From Polynucleobacter sp. Latsch14-2 (lineage in GTDB: Bacteria; Pseudomonadota; Gammaproteobacteria; Burkholderiales; Burkholderiaceae), in contig NZ_JACVPL010000002.1 of the NCBI RefSeq assembly GCF_018881925.1, forward strand, positions 1-64,000: a stretch of DNA of 64,000 bases. Direction: 5' to 3'. The notes below the pieces were generated by a model. The model was not told the DNA's origin and did not search any database. It saw nothing but the letters and a program-made list of their open reading frames with translations. A program made the translations under genes and the position numbers. Shown piece by piece: positions 9,293 through 17,741 of this stretch. Each line of letters opens with the position of its first letter. Within the stretch, counting starts at the first letter, position 1.

Positions 9293-10786
9293 TTAACTTC
9301 TACCGTAGGTATCTTCAAAACGCACAATATCATCCTCGCCCAGATAACTACCGGACTGCACTTCAATAATCTCTAACGGCGTTTTGCCAGGATTAGCGAG
9401 TCGGTGGGTTTGCCCCTGAGGGATGAAGGTACTTTGGTTCTCCGTTAGCGTAATCACTTTATCGCCATTGGTAATTTCTGCTACGCCCTTGACCACAATC
9501 CAATGCTCAGCACGGTGATGATGCATCTGTAGTGAAAGACTTGCGCCGGGTTTTACCTGAATACGCTTTACTTTAAAGCGCTCGCCCTCATCAACACTGT
9601 CATACCAACCCCAAGGTCTGGCGACCTTGCGATGCAAATTCTTTTCTTCACGCTGTTGCTCTGCTAATTGACTAACAATATTTTTAACGTCTTGGCTATG
9701 TTTTCTATCGGCAACCAAAACAGCATCGGCTGTCTCCACAATAATGAGATTCTCAACGCCAACTGCGCTCACTAAGCGACTGCTGGCATGCACTAATGTG
9801 TTTTTAGCATTGGTGAGCAAGGTATCGCCACTGGTAACATTGCCGTCTTGATCCTGTTTACCTACTTGCCATACCGCATCCCACGCGCCTAAATCATTCC
9901 AGCCGGCATCTAAGGCCACCATCTTGATTGGGTACGTGGAATTGGGGCATTTCTCGATCACAGCGTAGTCAATCGATTCACTTGGAATGGCATTAAACAA
10001 ATCCTTGCCTGGTCGCACAAAAACGGCATCACCAGCGAGATCTTGTTCTTTGGCTTGCCACGCTGTTTGCGTAGCCGCCAAAATATCGGGCCTAAATTCT
10101 TTTAAGGCTGCAAGCCAAACGCTCGCCTTAAGAACAAACATACCGCCGTTCCAAAAGTAACCGCCCTCTGCTAGATATTGTTTGGCAGTACCGGCATCCG
10201 GCTTTTCAACGAAACGTTCAACGGTAAATTCGCCTGCATTTTTGCCAGCTTCCTGAGTTTTCGTTTTGATGTAGCCATAACCGGTTTCAGGAGCGCTTGG
10301 AGTAATTCCTAAAATTGCTATTGCACCATCACTAGCAAGTTGTATAGCCTGCTGCAGCGCCTGTGTAAATGCTGCAGGATTTTGAATTGTTTGATCTGCT
10401 GGGGTCACGACCAAGATTGGGTCGCTATTTGTGCCGGCCGCACGATCTTGCGCATAGAATGCGGCCAGCGTTAATGCTGGAGCAGTGTTTCTACCTGATG
10501 GCTCAAGCAATAAAGCAGTCTGGAGCATCTTTGATGCGTTTTTCATTTCACGCAACTGGTCTAAAGCTAAAAAACGATGTTCTTCATTAGTCACTATTAA
10601 TGTAGTGCCAAGCTCAATTTCAGCATCAGCAACTGAGTGAATGCGTTCTATGGCTTGCTGAAAAAGGCTGTATTTTGAGTCATTGTCAGAGAGCACCAAA
10701 AATTGCTTTGGAAAGCCTGCGCGCGATAGCGGCCAAAGACGCGTACCCGAGCCACCGCAGAGGATCACTGGCAATACTTGGGTCAT
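9293..10786 (-). CDS. manC: Mannose-1-phosphate guanylyltransferase / mannose-6-phosphate isomerase
   Basis: The 497-residue bifunctional protein starts with the nucleotidyltransferase signature VILCGGSGTRLWPLSR (residues about 7-22) and has FVEKPD and GYFWNGGMFV in the transferase domain. From about residue 380 a cupin-type isomerase domain follows (RPWGWYDSVDEGERFKVKRI, LQMHHHRAEHWIVVKG). It supplies GDP-mannose for the gmd/fcl steps encoded directly downstream. It is the first gene of the operon; the 161 bases upstream form a divergent intergenic region shared with the small ORF at 10948. Confidence 0.95.
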   Translation of the reverse strand: MTQVLPVILCGGSGTRLWPLSRAGFPKQFLVLSDNDSKYSLFQQAIERIHSVADAEIELGTTLIVTNEEHRFLALDQLREMKNASKMLQTALLLEPSGRNTAPALTLAAFYAQDRAAGTNSDPILVVTPADQTIQNPAAFTQALQQAIQLASDGAIAILGITPSAPETGYGYIKTKTQEAGKNAGEFTVERFVEKPDAGTAKQYLAEGGYFWNGGMFVLKASVWLAALKEFRPDILAATQTAWQAKEQDLAGDAVFVRPGKDLFNAIPSESIDYAVIEKCPNSTYPIKMVALDAGWNDLGAWDAVWQVGKQDQDGNVTSGDTLLTNAKNTLVHASSRLVSAVGVENLIIVETADAVLVADRKHSQDVKNIVSQLAEQQREEKNLHRKVARPWGWYDSVDEGERFKVKRIQVKPGASLSLQMHHHRAEHWIVVKGVAEITNGDKVITLTENQSTFIPQGQTHRLANPGKTPLEIIEVQSGSYLGEDDIVRFEDTYGRS

Positions 10787-10947
10787 AAGGTTCTACTAAT
10801 GTTTGGCAATTCTGTCAGCATTTCTTTTGGCATATTGCCTATAAATAATGTTAACATGATTTTAAAGCCTTCTGATGGCGCACCAATCATTCTAAATATC
10901 AATAGAATATTGATCTAAGCTATTTCATCATCATTAGGAGAAAACAA
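10787..10947. promoter_or_regulatory. Divergent intergenic region between manC and a small ORF
   Basis: The region holds a perfect 10-base palindrome, ATGTTAACAT (10848-10857), and a dyad ATCAAT-5-ATTGAT (10898-10914). Within the dyad, TAGAAT at 10903-10908 resembles a -10 box reading towards the small ORF. Start sites are not determinable from sequence. Confidence 0.35.
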
Positions 10948-11088
10948 ATGACTTCAATTCCGAAAATCAATGTACGTAATTCTGTTTCTGAATGCGCTCA
11001 ATCTCTTCGCAAAGAAAATGCTGGTAAATATCAGAACTACAGTATTAAAGACTGCATTAGCTCTATTGCTGCTTCAAAATTTAAGTAA
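10948..11088 (+). CDS. Small protein of 46 residues, function unknown
   Basis: The ORF has a good ribosome binding site (AGGAG at 10936-10940, seven bases before the ATG), a defined upstream intergenic region and a hairpin after its stop. The predicted protein starts MTSIPKINVRNSVSECAQSL and ends SSIAASKFK. It has two cysteines (residues 16 and 36), is basic, and looks able to form two short helices. It has no signal peptide or membrane segment. I do not recognise a family. It stands alone between the divergent manC operon and the convergent HPP-protein gene, so the neighbours give no functional hint. The translation signals make a real gene likely. Confidence 0.6.
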   Translation: MTSIPKINVRNSVSECAQSLRKENAGKYQNYSIKDCISSIAASKFK

Positions 11089-11110
11089 TTAACTACTTTT
11101 AGAAACTTTT

Positions 11111-11147
11111 AAGTCTTTTTAGACCAATTTGAATGCCAAAAAGACTT
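11111..11147. terminator. Bidirectional hairpin between convergent genes
   Basis: A perfect 10-base inverted repeat (AAGTCTTTTT / AAAAAGACTT, 17-base loop) lies between the stop of the small ORF and the stop of the HPP-family gene. The stem is AT-rich, so as a terminator it would be weak; its place between convergent 3' ends is the main support. Confidence 0.45.
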
Positions 11148-11163
11148 AATCACCTTAAATAGA

Positions 11164-11706
11164 CTACTTCATGGGCCGGTTGGGGTAGCCTTTTCCGGTC
11201 ATATTGCTGTAAATCGCCCCAGCCATTACCAGCAATATGGAATCCACCATAACTGGGAATGCGGCATAGCGGTAGTGCGTCACATGACCTAAGACAACAA
11301 TCAGGGCTACTGCCGCTGCCGGGGGATGCAAACAACGCAAGACAAACATTCCCAAAATAGAGGCTGCCGCAGCAATCGGCATCGCCAATAATGGTTCTTT
11401 AATAAGGTTGGCAGCGGTGATACCGATTAAAGCTGACAAGGTATTTCCGGCAATCACTGCCCACGGCTGTGCCATGGGACTGCCTGGCAAGGCAAATACC
11501 AAGAGAGCGCTAGCCCCTAAGGATGCCATCAGCCATTCGTCGATACCACTTAACTCGCCAAGGTATTTAGCGAGAGTGAGCACTAACATCAAGCCTACAA
11601 ATGCACCGCAACTAGAGCGAAAACGCTCTGCCCAAGAAACTGCTGGCTGGTCGCCACCAAAGTAAAAGGAGTAACGTTTAAGTAGATATTTGGCGGTATG
11701 TCTCAT
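11164..11706 (-). CDS. HPP family integral membrane protein
   Basis: The 180-residue protein has four to five hydrophobic segments and the family-defining LHPPAAAVALIVVLG at about residues 125-139. HPP proteins are inner-membrane proteins; some cyanobacterial and plant members are linked to nitrite transport, but bacterial roles are mostly unknown. There is no C-terminal CBS domain, which some relatives carry. It is monocistronic, divergent from rubrerythrin and convergent with the small ORF. Confidence 0.8.
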   Translation of the reverse strand: MRHTAKYLLKRYSFYFGGDQPAVSWAERFRSSCGAFVGLMLVLTLAKYLGELSGIDEWLMASLGASALLVFALPGSPMAQPWAVIAGNTLSALIGITAANLIKEPLLAMPIAAAASILGMFVLRCLHPPAAAVALIVVLGHVTHYRYAAFPVMVDSILLVMAGAIYSNMTGKGYPNRPMK

Positions 11707-11878
11707 CTTTTATTTCTTTAATCGAAATTTAATTATTAGTTGCTTTTAGCTATCAGACCAATACAAAAATATGATTATTCGAGAGGCCTGTTTTGTTGAT
11801 AATAACCCCGTGGTGAGTGGCATTACCCCAGAAATGGAACGCTCGCCCTATCCGAAATCATCATCTTAGGAGTCATTT

Positions 11879-12316
11879 ATGGCTAAAACTGTTAAAGGTA
11901 CAAAGACTGAACAGTCTTTGAAAGAAGCGTTTGCTGGCGAATCCCAAGCAAATCGTCGTTATTTGTATTTCGCGAACCAAGCTGATATTGCTGGTGCAAA
12001 CGATGTTGCAGCTGTTTTCCGCTCAACCGCTGAAGGCGAAACTGGTCACGCCCATGGTCACATGGAGTATTTGATTGAAGGCGGCGCAGGCGAGCCAGGT
12101 ACAGGTATGCCAGCAAAGACTGTTGCAGAAGCTTTACAAGCAGCGATTGCCGGTGAAACACATGAGTACACCGATATGTACCCAGGCATGGCTAAGACTG
12201 CACGCGATGAAGGCTTTGACGAAATCGCTGATTGGTTTGAAACTTTGGCAAAGGCTGAACGTAGCCACGCTAACAAGTTCACCAAAACATTAGAAGCACA
12301 CTTGGCTAACGTTTAA
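11879..12316 (+). CDS. Rubrerythrin-like diiron protein without rubredoxin domain
   Basis: A 145-residue four-helix protein with the diiron ligand motifs [39 protein letters not shown] and AERSHANKF. Classical rubrerythrins (about 190 residues) carry a C-terminal rubredoxin domain with two CxxC pairs; this one has none. It would reduce hydrogen peroxide in the cytoplasm and needs an external electron donor. A stand-alone rubredoxin at 63001-63171 is one possible donor. A ribosome binding site (TTAGGAG) sits before the ATG, and a strong terminator follows. Confidence 0.9.
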   Translation: MAKTVKGTKTEQSLKEAFAGESQANRRYLYFANQADIAGANDVAAVFRSTAEGETGHAHGHMEYLIEGGAGEPGTGMPAKTVAEALQAAIAGETHEYTDMYPGMAKTARDEGFDEIADWFETLAKAERSHANKFTKTLEAHLANV

Positions 12317-12335
12317 TCATTAAACCTGTCAATAG

Positions 12336-12369
12336 AAAAAGCCACTGCAATAATTGCAGTGGCTTTTTT
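12336..12369 (+). terminator. Rho-independent terminator of the rubrerythrin gene
   Basis: The stem AAAAAGCCACTGCAA pairs with TTGCAGTGGCTTTTT around a three-base loop and is followed by a T run. It lies 20 bases after the rubrerythrin stop. The A/T flanks mean it could also work for transcription from the opposite side. Confidence 0.95.
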
Positions 12370-12429
12370 CTTTGCCATTACTGAAATTGTTTCTCAGTAA
12401 TTCATTATCAGAATGTAACTCCTGATAAC

Positions 12430-12738
12430 TTAAGCTTTCTTAGCGTAAGCAGAGCACCAACCTTTGCTTGACACTTGCTTGCCAGCAAAAAGCGCGCAAC
12501 CACCAGCAGCAGAACCAGCAGCACCTTGATAGAGGGCACAATTGCTACAGGCTTGTGGCGCAGCATATTTTGCGTACTTTGCCTTATCTACTTTAGAAGC
12601 ATCTGCTTTGTAACCCAATGCAGAAGCTTGTGGATCGGTTTCAGCAACCATGGCTTGAGCTTGCACTTTGCTGTTTAAAGCCAAAGTAGCAGCACCAGCA
12701 GCTGACATGATCATGAATTGGCGACGGGTAGTTTTCAT
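12430..12738 (-). CDS. High-potential iron-sulfur protein (HiPIP), Tat-exported
   Basis: The 102-residue precursor starts with a twin-arginine signal (TTRRQFMIMSAAGAATLAL) and probably is cleaved after KVQAQA or nearby. The mature part carries the four cluster cysteines as C-x2-C-x13-C-x13-C near the C-terminus (CSNC, GGC, GWC), the HiPIP pattern for a 4Fe-4S cluster. It is a periplasmic electron carrier that, in known systems, donates to reaction centres or oxidases. No partner enzyme is adjacent. A 207-base gap with two dyads separates it from folE. Confidence 0.9.
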   Translation of the reverse strand: MKTTRRQFMIMSAAGAATLALNSKVQAQAMVAETDPQASALGYKADASKVDKAKYAKYAAPQACSNCALYQGAAGSAAGGCALFAGKQVSSKGWCSAYAKKA

Positions 12739-12873
12739 AGTGACTCCAGTGGGTTAATTAATCATTAAAAGCGAAATGTAAAACGTAAATGCAAAGTGAT
12801 TAAGAGCGATCATAGAGCAGAAGAAATAAGTTCTCTACTCACCGCTTAAGTTGCTGATTTATATGAGGTAATA

Positions 12874-12919
12874 GTTGAGAACTATTCTCAACCATAGGCT
12901 GAGTTGTGAGCAAACTCAG
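12874..12919. promoter_or_regulatory. Two adjacent inverted repeats between folE and the HiPIP gene
   Basis: GTTGAGAA-3-TTCTCAAC (12874-12892) and CTGAGTT-7-AACTCAG (12899-12919) are both perfect. Neither is followed by a T run. They lie 136 to 181 bases upstream of the HiPIP start and just beyond the folE stop, so they could be operator sites for the HiPIP gene or a processing/termination region for folE. Confidence 0.4.
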
Positions 12920-12945
12920 AAGCTTGCGATAACAGCAAACTTTAA

Positions 12946-13737
12946 CTAGCGTCTTTCAAGTAAAGAGAGGAACTCGCGTCGTAAGTTGGAGTCTTTTAAG
13001 AAAGCGCCACGCATCACGCTGTTGACCATTTTTGAGTCGCGATCCTTCACACCACGCCATTGCATACAAAAGTGATCAGCATCCATCACAATCGCTACGC
13101 CAATGGGCTTAATTTTTTTCTCGAGCATGTCGGCCAATTCCACTACCGCCTCTTCCTGAATTTGTGGGCGGCACATGACCCACTCGGTGAGACGTGAGTA
13201 TTTAGACAAACCAATTAAAGCTGACTCTTTACTAGGTAGAACACCAATCCAAATACGGCCCATAATTGGACAAAGATGATGAGAGCAGGCGCTACGGACA
13301 GTAATCGGGCCAATAATCATGAGCTCATTTAAGCGGCTCACATTGGGGAACTTTGTTAAGGTTGGCTGCACCGTATAGCGACCATTAAAGACCTCTTGCA
13401 CATACATCTTAGCAACACGTCTACTCGTATTTTGAGTATTGTGATCACTGTCTGTATCAATCACTAAACTTTCTAATACGGCCTGCATTTTTTCTGCTAC
13501 CTCATCGACTAAACCCTCTAACTCACCAGGCTTAATAAAGGCAGAAATATTGTCATTCGCATGAAAGCGTGCCTTTTGTGCCTCGATCCGACGACGGATC
13601 ACCACCGACAAAGGCAGCCCAGAATCTTCTTTTTTAATCACCTTCTTTGCGGCAGATTTTCCTGCGGGAGTTTTTTTAATTACTACTTTGGAAGTCCTCT
13701 TACTTACCGACTTCGCAACTGTTTTTTTAGTGGCCAT
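12946..13737 (-). CDS. folE: GTP cyclohydrolase I with lysine-rich N-terminal extension
   Basis: The catalytic domain starts near residue 42 and shows SACSHHLCPIMGRIWIGVLP and DADHFCMQWRGVKDRDS, which carry the zinc ligands (Cys, His and a second Cys). It opens GTP to dihydroneopterin triphosphate for folate or pterin synthesis. The usual CEHHF motif reads CSHHL here, a feature I associate with a divergent proteobacterial FolE group. The first 37 residues (MATKKTVAKSVSKRTSKVVI and onward, with GKSAAKKVIKK) are Lys/Ala/Thr-rich like histone H1-type tails. A start at a later residue would remove this tail, but no later ATG precedes the core domain. Confidence 0.85.
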   Translation of the reverse strand: MATKKTVAKSVSKRTSKVVIKKTPAGKSAAKKVIKKEDSGLPLSVVIRRRIEAQKARFHANDNISAFIKPGELEGLVDEVAEKMQAVLESLVIDTDSDHNTQNTSRRVAKMYVQEVFNGRYTVQPTLTKFPNVSRLNELMIIGPITVRSACSHHLCPIMGRIWIGVLPSKESALIGLSKYSRLTEWVMCRPQIQEEAVVELADMLEKKIKPIGVAIVMDADHFCMQWRGVKDRDSKMVNSVMRGAFLKDSNLRREFLSLLERR

Positions 13738-13794
13738 AAATTATTTCTTCTAAGTAATTTTTGAATATTCTTTGAATAAACTGTAGGGATAAAT

Positions 13795-14166
13795 CTATAT
13801 CTGAAAGAAAATCGCTACTACACAAGCTATGCCACATAACCATACGATAGAGCGGGTAGTTGGCCAGTTCGCGATATAGCAAATCAAGTAAGCAATGCGC
13901 GCGATTACAAATCCCAGAGCCAGAAGATCTATCCGAGCTTGCGGAGCATGCATCACTGATGCAATGATGACGGCTGCAAAAAAGAATGGCAAAGACTCAA
14001 ACAGATTGGCTTGCGCCGCATTAGCGCGCGCCCGAAAACCAGTTTGCTTTGCAAGCCATATGCGAGGCTGACCATTGTCATAGCCCTCGAAACCTTTTTT
14101 AGCAATCCCTGCGGCGACATAAGGCAGCAGACCCATGAATAAAACACAGGCAAATGCAATGGTCAT
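13795..14166 (-). CDS. MAPEG family membrane protein
   Basis: A 123-residue protein with four predicted membrane helices. The segment [20 protein letters not shown] (residues about 45-64) is the MAPEG family signature region (membrane-associated proteins in eicosanoid and glutathione metabolism). Bacterial members are mostly uncharacterised; some bind glutathione. Its start overlaps the plsY stop by four bases, so the two are co-translated, although no functional link is known. Confidence 0.8.
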   Translation of the reverse strand: MTIAFACVLFMGLLPYVAAGIAKKGFEGYDNGQPRIWLAKQTGFRARANAAQANLFESLPFFFAAVIIASVMHAPQARIDLLALGFVIARIAYLICYIANWPTTRSIVWLCGIACVVAIFFQI

Positions 14167-14783
14167 GACTTTGCACTCTTAGAGCCAATTCTGGACTCCG
14201 TACCATTCATCAAATTATGAATATTGCTACGATGGCGCCAAATTAATAATGCACAGATGATGAGCAACGCGAGAGCCATAGGATGAAAGCCAAATAGAAA
14301 GACAAAATAGATTGGACCAAATACTGCAGCAGCAATTGCTGCTAAAGAAGAGTAGCGCATGAACTTCGCAACAATGATCCAGGTAGCAAGGGTTGCTAAT
14401 CCCAAAACCCAATTAATACCGAACAAAATACCGCAGGCAGTAGCAACGCCTTTGCCACCTTTAAAGCCATGAAAGAGTGGAAATAAGTGTCCTAGAAAAA
14501 CGGCGATCACTACACCACACAAAATCCAAGAATTAAGACTAGAGCTCAAAGACTCTTCACCCAAAATCATACGAGCCAAAACTACTGCCACAAAACCCTT
14601 GAGAGCATCACCTAGTAATGTCAGTACTGCGGCACGCTTATTACCCGTTCTCAGAACATTGGTTGCGCCAGGGTTACCAGAGCCGTAAGAGTGCGGATCT
14701 GGTAAGCGCATGCATTTGCTCACTACCACCGCAAAGGACACGGAGCCAATCAGGTAAGCAAGCAGTATTAAAAGAATATCCAT
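14163..14783 (-). CDS. plsY: Glycerol-3-phosphate acyltransferase PlsY
   Basis: The 206-residue polytopic protein carries the PlsY motifs [29 protein letters not shown] (phosphate-binding) and [15 protein letters not shown]. It transfers the acyl group from acyl phosphate to glycerol-3-phosphate, the first step of phospholipid synthesis in the inner membrane. The last 10-15 residues are hydrophilic ([12 protein letters not shown]). It lies 27 bases after xerD on the opposite strand's coding order, transcribed alongside the MAPEG gene. Confidence 0.93.
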   Translation of the reverse strand: MDILLILLAYLIGSVSFAVVVSKCMRLPDPHSYGSGNPGATNVLRTGNKRAAVLTLLGDALKGFVAVVLARMILGEESLSSSLNSWILCGVVIAVFLGHLFPLFHGFKGGKGVATACGILFGINWVLGLATLATWIIVAKFMRYSSLAAIAAAVFGPIYFVFLFGFHPMALALLIICALLIWRHRSNIHNLMNGTESRIGSKSAKS

Positions 14784-14810
14784 GCCGCTATCTTAAACAC
14801 ATCTGTCAAT

Positions 14811-15767
14811 TTAGGAGCCACGGGGGTGATGTTGCTGATGAATCGACTTCAGACGCTCTCTAGCTACATGGGTGTAGATTTGGGTGGTGGAGATATCTGC
14901 ATGCCCCAAAAGTAACTGAACCACCCGTAAATCAGCCCCATGGTTGAGTAAATGGGTTGCAAACGCATGACGCAAGGTATGAGGTGATAGAGCCACAGGA
15001 ATACCGGCCTGCAAAGCATAGCGCTTAATCAGCGCCCAAAATGCCTGACGGGTCAGCGCCGAACCAGTATGGCGCCCGATGAAAACTGCATCTGAAGTTT
15101 TACCTTCTAGCAGTGGCGTTCTAGCTTCTGCCAGATATCTGCGCAACCATTGGCCCGCTTCACCACCAAAGGGAACTAAACGTTCTTTGCCGCCCTTGCC
15201 ATTCACAATTCGCACAATCCCCTCATTTAAGCCAAGCGCAACCGTTTTTAAAGAAACAATTTCGGAAACACGTAAGCCACTGGCATACATCAATTCCAGC
15301 ATAGTGCGATCTCTCAAACCTAAAGGAGTTTCAATCTTAGGGGCATTTAACAATGAGGTGACTTGATCCTCGCTCAAGGTTTTGGGAAAACGGAGTGCTT
15401 GTTTAGCAGCTCGTAAGCCAATACAAGGATCACTCTTTACAAGATTATTGCGCAGGGCATGGCGATAAAACCGCTTAAATACAGTAAGGCGACGATTCGC
15501 TGTAGTAGCTTTATCTGCTCGACGATGTGCAATATAGGCGGTGAGCTCTTTTTCATCCACGGCATACAAATCCAAATGAGCTGTTTGATACAACCACTGC
15601 GCTAAGAGCAACAGGTCTCTGCGATAGGCTGCAAGACTATTTTGAGCAAGACCATCCTCTAACCAACAGGCGTCACAGAAACGCTCAATGGCCTCCTGGC
15701 TGGCAGGGGCTAATAGCGCAGGACTAGATTTTTTAGCTAGCCCTGCAACAGAGCCTTCTTTAGTCAC
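14811..15767 (-). CDS. xerD: Site-specific tyrosine recombinase, XerD type
   Basis: A 318-residue recombinase with an N-terminal SAM-like domain ([20 protein letters not shown]) and a catalytic domain with Arg in ASGLRVSEI, Lys in [22 protein letters not shown], then [12 protein letters not shown] with the nucleophilic Tyr. With XerC it resolves chromosome dimers at dif. Adjacent chromosomal genes and absence of phage genes argue for a housekeeping recombinase rather than an integrase. Its start overlaps the yajQ stop by eight bases. Confidence 0.9.
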   Translation of the reverse strand: MTKEGSVAGLAKKSSPALLAPASQEAIERFCDACWLEDGLAQNSLAAYRRDLLLLAQWLYQTAHLDLYAVDEKELTAYIAHRRADKATTANRRLTVFKRFYRHALRNNLVKSDPCIGLRAAKQALRFPKTLSEDQVTSLLNAPKIETPLGLRDRTMLELMYASGLRVSEIVSLKTVALGLNEGIVRIVNGKGGKERLVPFGGEAGQWLRRYLAEARTPLLEGKTSDAVFIGRHTGSALTRQAFWALIKRYALQAGIPVALSPHTLRHAFATHLLNHGADLRVVQLLLGHADISTTQIYTHVARERLKSIHQQHHPRGS

Positions 15768-16245
15768 GGAAGTTATTAAAGCCCAATGGCGCTTCTGTCA
15801 CTTCTTTTTTGAGCAATGCCATAGTTTCCTGCAAATCATCACGCTTAGCACCCGTCACGCGCACAGCATCGCCCTGAATGCTCGCCTGCACTTTAATCTT
15901 GCTATCTTTAATGATGCGCACTACTTTTTTAGCCAACTCTTGAGTGATGCCCTTTTGGATCTTCATCGTTTGCTTGCGCTTATCACTACCGATAGTCTCT
16001 TTTTTCTCATCCTTGAGATAACGTACATCCACATTACGCTTGGCCATCTTGCCAAAGAGCACATCGCGTACTTGATCTAACTTAAAGTCATCGTCACCAA
16101 ATAAAAATAAGACTTCATCTTTTTGCTCTACGCGACTATCAGAGCCCTTAAAGTCAAATCGATTGGTAATCTCTTTATTGGATTGCTCAATCGCATTCTT
16201 TAACTCATTCATGTCTGGTTCGCAAACTACATCAAATGTTGGCAT
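15760..16245 (-). CDS. yajQ: YajQ family nucleotide-binding protein
   Basis: The 161-residue protein starts [20 protein letters not shown], which is the family's standard N-terminus, and ends [10 protein letters not shown], also typical. I chose the ATG at 16245 because AAGGAT precedes it at good spacing and longer versions add unrelated residues. YajQ proteins bind RNA or cyclic di-GMP; in Xanthomonas a homologue is a c-di-GMP effector. The gene is divergent from murB across 95 bases and upstream of xerD. Confidence 0.92.
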   Translation of the reverse strand: MPTFDVVCEPDMNELKNAIEQSNKEITNRFDFKGSDSRVEQKDEVLFLFGDDDFKLDQVRDVLFGKMAKRNVDVRYLKDEKKETIGSDKRKQTMKIQKGITQELAKKVVRIIKDSKIKVQASIQGDAVRVTGAKRDDLQETMALLKKEVTEAPLGFNNFRD

Positions 16246-16340
16246 ATCAAATCCTTTAATTTTTTGCTTTAAAAACCCCTGAAACCTTGCCAGCAAGCAC
16301 TTTTTAGAAGCGGATTGCTGAACACGAATAAGATTGTGGC

Positions 16341-17378
16341 ATGAACTGTGCAAAAAATGCGCCTGCAGCCCCCCAACCCCTCCCAAATTTATCTCTTGAG
16401 GATAAAAATACATTCGGCCTGCCCGCAATCGCAGACCTTGCTTACGAAATCACTTCACCTGATCAGTTGCCTGAGCTGATCGCGAGCATTCTGAAGGCAG
16501 GGGTTGTTTGGCGCGTATTAGGCGGAGGCAGCAATGTTGTTCTCCCAAGCCTTCTTGCCGGTACCACCCTGATAATGGGTATTTCTGGAAAAGAAATCAT
16601 CGACAGCAATGGACAATTCACCTTAGTTGAAGTCGGCGCCGGTGAAAACTGGCATGATTTTGTAGCTTGGACACTTGAGCAAAACCTACCCGGTCTTGAA
16701 AACTTAGCCCTCATACCTGGCACAGTTGGCGCAGCCCCCATTCAGAATATTGGCGCTTATGGCGCAGATGTAGCAGAGTACATAGATTCCATCGAAGCTT
16801 TCGATAGCAAAAATCAAGCCTTTGTCACTCTGAGCAAAGAGGATTGCTGTTTCGCTTATCGCGATAGCTACTTTAAGCAAAATCCTGAGCGCTACATCGT
16901 GACAAAGGTCGCTTTTAAAATTCCGAAGGCATGGAAGCCACGCTTAACTTATGCCGATCTAGCCAAGCAATTTTCTGATAATCCATTAGTAAGTGCTTTA
17001 GAGGTTTTTCATGCTGTATGTAAAGTACGAAGTGCCAAACTGCCCGATCCCAAGGTGATCGGTAACGCTGGTAGTTTTTTTCAAAACCCTATCGTTGACA
17101 TCGCTCAATATGAAAATCTGTTGGCGCAGCACCCCAATCTGGTTTCTTATCCCGATGCCACTGGCACCCGCAAGCTAGCCGCAGGGTGGTTGATTGATCA
17201 GTGTGGATTAAAGGGCTATCGCTCAGGGTCTGCTGGTGTTTATGAAAAACAAGCCTTGGTACTCGTCAACCATGGTGGTGCAACTGCAAACGATATTCTG
17301 GAGCTTGCAAACATCATTCAGGGAAAAGTTAGAGAACGCTTTGGCGTTGAGTTGCAAATTGAGCCGAATATTCTCTAG
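16341..17378 (+). CDS. murB: UDP-N-acetylenolpyruvoylglucosamine reductase
   Basis: A 345-residue FAD enzyme of peptidoglycan precursor synthesis. FAD-binding motifs [10 protein letters not shown] and [16 protein letters not shown] are clear; YRDSYFK and the catalytic Ser in [10 protein letters not shown] follow, and the C-terminal Glu lies in IEPNIL. The type I MurB insert is present (length like E. coli). The N-terminal 15 residues are not part of the conserved core. It is followed by an unrelated toxin-antitoxin pair after a 75-base gap. Confidence 0.95.
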   Translation: MNCAKNAPAAPQPLPNLSLEDKNTFGLPAIADLAYEITSPDQLPELIASILKAGVVWRVLGGGSNVVLPSLLAGTTLIMGISGKEIIDSNGQFTLVEVGAGENWHDFVAWTLEQNLPGLENLALIPGTVGAAPIQNIGAYGADVAEYIDSIEAFDSKNQAFVTLSKEDCCFAYRDSYFKQNPERYIVTKVAFKIPKAWKPRLTYADLAKQFSDNPLVSALEVFHAVCKVRSAKLPDPKVIGNAGSFFQNPIVDIAQYENLLAQHPNLVSYPDATGTRKLAAGWLIDQCGLKGYRSGSAGVYEKQALVLVNHGGATANDILELANIIQGKVRERFGVELQIEPNIL

Positions 17379-17427
17379 GGCTAGTTAATCCATACAAATT
17401 TCAGGGGCATCTTTTTGCTACCCTAAT

Positions 17428-17442
17428 ATTGCAATTTGCAAT
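17428..17442. promoter_or_regulatory. Inverted-repeat operator upstream of higB (first module)
   Basis: The perfect dyad ATTGCAA-T-TTGCAAT ends 11 bases before the toxin ATG. It overlaps TAATAT (17424-17429) and abuts TACAAT (17442-17447), either of which could be a -10 box. HigA-type antitoxins usually repress their own operon through such sites. Confidence 0.55.
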
Positions 17443-17453
17443 ACAATAAGTCA

Positions 17454-17741
17454 ATGAGAGTTATTACCAATCGCCGCCTTCTTGAGTTTGGCGCCTCTCA
17501 TAAGGATTCATTTGAGGCACTGCAGTCGTGGAAAAAACTGATGGAATTCGGATGTTTCAAAAGTTTTTCAGATATCAAACAAGTGTTTGGTTCAGCTGAC
17601 AAAGTTGGTGATTTATATGTTTTTAATATTTGTGGAAATAAATATCGTCTAGTAGCCTACCTTCAGTTTGAGAGGCAGATTTGCTATATCAAGGCTGTCT
17701 TGACACACAAACAATATGATAAAGACGGATGGAAAAAATGA
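17454..17741 (+). CDS. higB: HigB-type mRNA interferase toxin (type II TA)
   Basis: The 95-residue protein begins MRVITNRRLLEFGASHKDSF and contains the family pattern W..L...G..KSFSDIKQVFGSAD, VFNICGNKYRLVAYL and YIKAVLTHKQYDKDGW of the HigB toxin family (RelE-like fold, ribosome-dependent mRNA cleavage). I prefer the ATG at 17454 to a TTG six codons earlier, which lies within the operator. No strong Shine-Dalgarno precedes it. The antitoxin gene follows with a four-base ATGA overlap (or a slightly longer one). Confidence 0.85.
   Translation: MRVITNRRLLEFGASHKDSFEALQSWKKLMEFGCFKSFSDIKQVFGSADKVGDLYVFNICGNKYRLVAYLQFERQICYIKAVLTHKQYDKDGWKK

Noticed and set aside
11892-12285. Open frames on both strands within rubrerythrin
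   Set aside because: Shadows of the real gene, which has all four diiron motifs, a ribosome site and a terminator.
14811-15767. XerD as an integrase of a mobile element
   Set aside because: The neighbours are core genes, the full XerD motif set is present, and no attachment repeats or phage genes were found.
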